Shown in pieces: positions 38,558 through 39,618 of a stretch of 39,618 nucleotides of DNA. Source of the stretch: Turicibacter sp. Its GTDB lineage: Bacteria; Bacillota_I; Bacilli_A; MOL361; Turicibacteraceae. The first letter of the stretch is position 1, and each line of letters starts with the position of its first letter. The position numbers and the translations under genes are program-made. The stretch is from positions 1-39,618 of the forward strand of contig WRGF01000210.1 in the NCBI GenBank assembly GCA_009787345.1. Direction: 5' to 3'. The notes under the pieces are model-generated. The model was not told where the DNA came from, ran no database searches, and was given only the letters and a program-made list of their open reading frames with translations.

Positions 38558-39502
38558 TTAATGCTTGCGCTTGAATAAAATTTGGTCTGGGCGTACTTTG
38601 CTGGTGGTATCCCAAGTTTCTGGCGCCTTTTTGTCGTACTGTTCCAAAAAGGAGATGACTTCTTTGGTAATGGCAGTAGGGGTTGAAGCCCCCGAAGTTA
38701 CAGCGACGGTATCAATGCTATCCAGCCACTTTAAATCAAGCTCATCCAAGGAAGCAATCCGTTTTGCGGGTACGTCAGCAAGCTCTTCCGACACCTGGGC
38801 CAGACGCCCGCTGTTGTTGGAGTATGGGTCGCCCACAACGAGGGTCAGCTGGGCGGGCTTCGCTTTGGTTGCCACCGCTTCTTGGCGGATTTGGGTGGCG
38901 TTGCAGATTTCCTTGATGAACGCAGCCGTCGGGTATTTTTCCTGGATGGAGCGGGCCAGTTTGGCAACATCCCATAAGCTCATGGTGGTTTGGTTGGTAA
39001 TCATCAGCTTATCGGTCCCCACTTTTAACGCTTCAAGCCCGGCTAAATCCTGGATCAAATGCACGGTCCCCGGTGCAACCCCCAGGGCCCCTTCCGTTTC
39101 GGGATGCCCCTTTTTCCCAATATAAAGGATTTCATAACCCTGGCTGGCATAATCCTCGATCAAACGGTGGGTGGTCAAAACATCCCGGCAACTGGCGTCG
39201 ATGCAGTTCAGCCCCATGGCCTGTGCTTTTTCCTTGACGGCAGGGGAAATGCCATGAGCGGTAAAAATAACGGTCCCCTCTTTGATGGTATCCAAAAGTT
39301 CCATCCGGGTTTTGGATTTATCGTCTACCGTGATGACGCCCAGGTCCACCAGTGCCTTTGTAATGTGTTCGTTATGGACAATCATCCCCAAAATGTGGAT
39401 GGGCCTTGGCACGGAAGGGTCCATCGCAGCTTCTTGGGCCATATTTAAGGCATCGATGACGCCATGGCAATACCCGCGGGGGGTTATCTTGATTACATTC
39501 AC
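38558..39502 (-). CDS. ispH: 4-hydroxy-3-methylbut-2-enyl diphosphate reductase
   Basis: 314 aa, normal for IspH, the last enzyme of the MEP isoprenoid pathway, which makes IPP and DMAPP. The three cluster-binding cysteines are Cys12 (GYCHGV), Cys105 (DASCRDV) and Cys200 (EICNATQ). Other active-site marks are IVHN (His43), TAHG (His83), HPETEG and SGASTP near the end. GTGAGGTGA precedes the start. It shows that the host uses the MEP pathway, as Bacillus and Listeria do, unlike most lactic acid bacteria. Confidence 0.95.
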   Translation of the reverse strand: MNVIKITPRGYCHGVIDALNMAQEAAMDPSVPRPIHILGMIVHNEHITKALVDLGVITVDDKSKTRMELLDTIKEGTVIFTAHGISPAVKEKAQAMGLNCIDASCRDVLTTHRLIEDYASQGYEILYIGKKGHPETEGALGVAPGTVHLIQDLAGLEALKVGTDKLMITNQTTMSLWDVAKLARSIQEKYPTAAFIKEICNATQIRQEAVATKAKPAQLTLVVGDPYSNNSGRLAQVSEELADVPAKRIASLDELDLKWLDSIDTVAVTSGASTPTAITKEVISFLEQYDKKAPETWDTTSKVRPDQILFKRKH

Positions 39503-39612
39503 TATAATTCACCTCACCTAATTATAACACAAAACGCTTTTGGACAAAATAAACTTGATTTAATGTCGAATATTTGGTAGCATTAGCACGGTGTGTTAAA
39601 ACGAAGGAGTCG

Positions 39613-39618
39613 ATGAAA
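39613..39618 (+). CDS. First two codons of a gene running out of the window
   Basis: GAAGGAG at 39603-39609 followed by ATG AAA at the very end. Only the start is visible, so no function can be given. The 110-bp gap from ispH must hold two divergent promoters. Confidence 0.5.

Overview
The window looks like a chromosomal segment of an endospore-forming, single-membrane Firmicute of the Bacilli class. A SspI-type small acid-soluble spore protein has a sigma-G-like promoter. Gene neighbourhoods are Bacillus-like (murJ/ytgP ... rsuA-trmB-ytpP-ftsK-like-murC-ytxH; tmcAL divergent from yceD-rpmF), and IspH of the MEP pathway is present. Genus cannot be fixed by eye. Host genes and the phage core are of moderate GC content; one 2.7-kb block (about 11.25-14.0 kb) is strikingly AT-rich.

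Layout. (1) 123-1756: a decayed IS21-family element (5'-truncated istA, frameshifted istB, end repeats). (2) 1941-2849: an SDR-family reductase/epimerase. (3) 3119-14055: a complete integrated element of about 10.94 kb that I read as a filamentous (inovirus-like) prophage of a Gram-positive host. It splits a GNAT acetyltransferase gene into 2996-3115 and 14052-14816. It carries a large serine integrase, two small ORFs, a Rep_trans rolling-circle initiator and a divergent XRE-type regulator. A virion/assembly cassette follows: two small ORFs, a 48-aa leaderless pVIII-like coat protein, a pIII-like adsorption protein with signal peptide and C-terminal anchor, a pVI-like membrane protein and a Zot/pI-type ATPase. 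An AT-rich cargo with a SUKH-type immunity protein and a secreted WHH/colicin-DNase-like nuclease ends the element. Joining the element's ends restores an attP-like site with two identical inverted 16-bp arms placed exactly 8 bp either side of an 8-bp core.

(4) 14.8-17.7 kb: VOC protein, condensation-type acyltransferase and a divergent MerR/GyrI-type regulator with a nested palindromic operator. (5) 17.7-27.1 kb: spore protein SspI, MurJ-type flippase, a Met/Pro/Gln-rich protein, RsuA, TrmB, thioredoxin-like protein, an FtsK-like protein whose Walker motifs are degenerate, MurC and YtxH. (6) 27.1-31.9 kb: HTH-TPR regulator, Mrp/SalA-type ATPase, TmcAL, YceD and L32. (7) 32.0-39.6 kb: a collagen-like Cys-rich protein, aldo/keto reductase, aminoglycoside/choline-kinase-like phosphotransferase, M15 peptidase, CPA1 antiporter and IspH. 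The last six bases begin another gene.

How the element should work (inference): the serine integrase acts on the dyad attP; Rep makes viral ssDNA; coat proteins wait in the single membrane; the Zot-type motor drives extrusion. There is no secretin and no periplasmic Zot extension, as expected without an outer membrane. The toxin/immunity pair would give lysogens a competitive benefit. Two promoters with the same -35/-10 layout drive the replication and virion operons.
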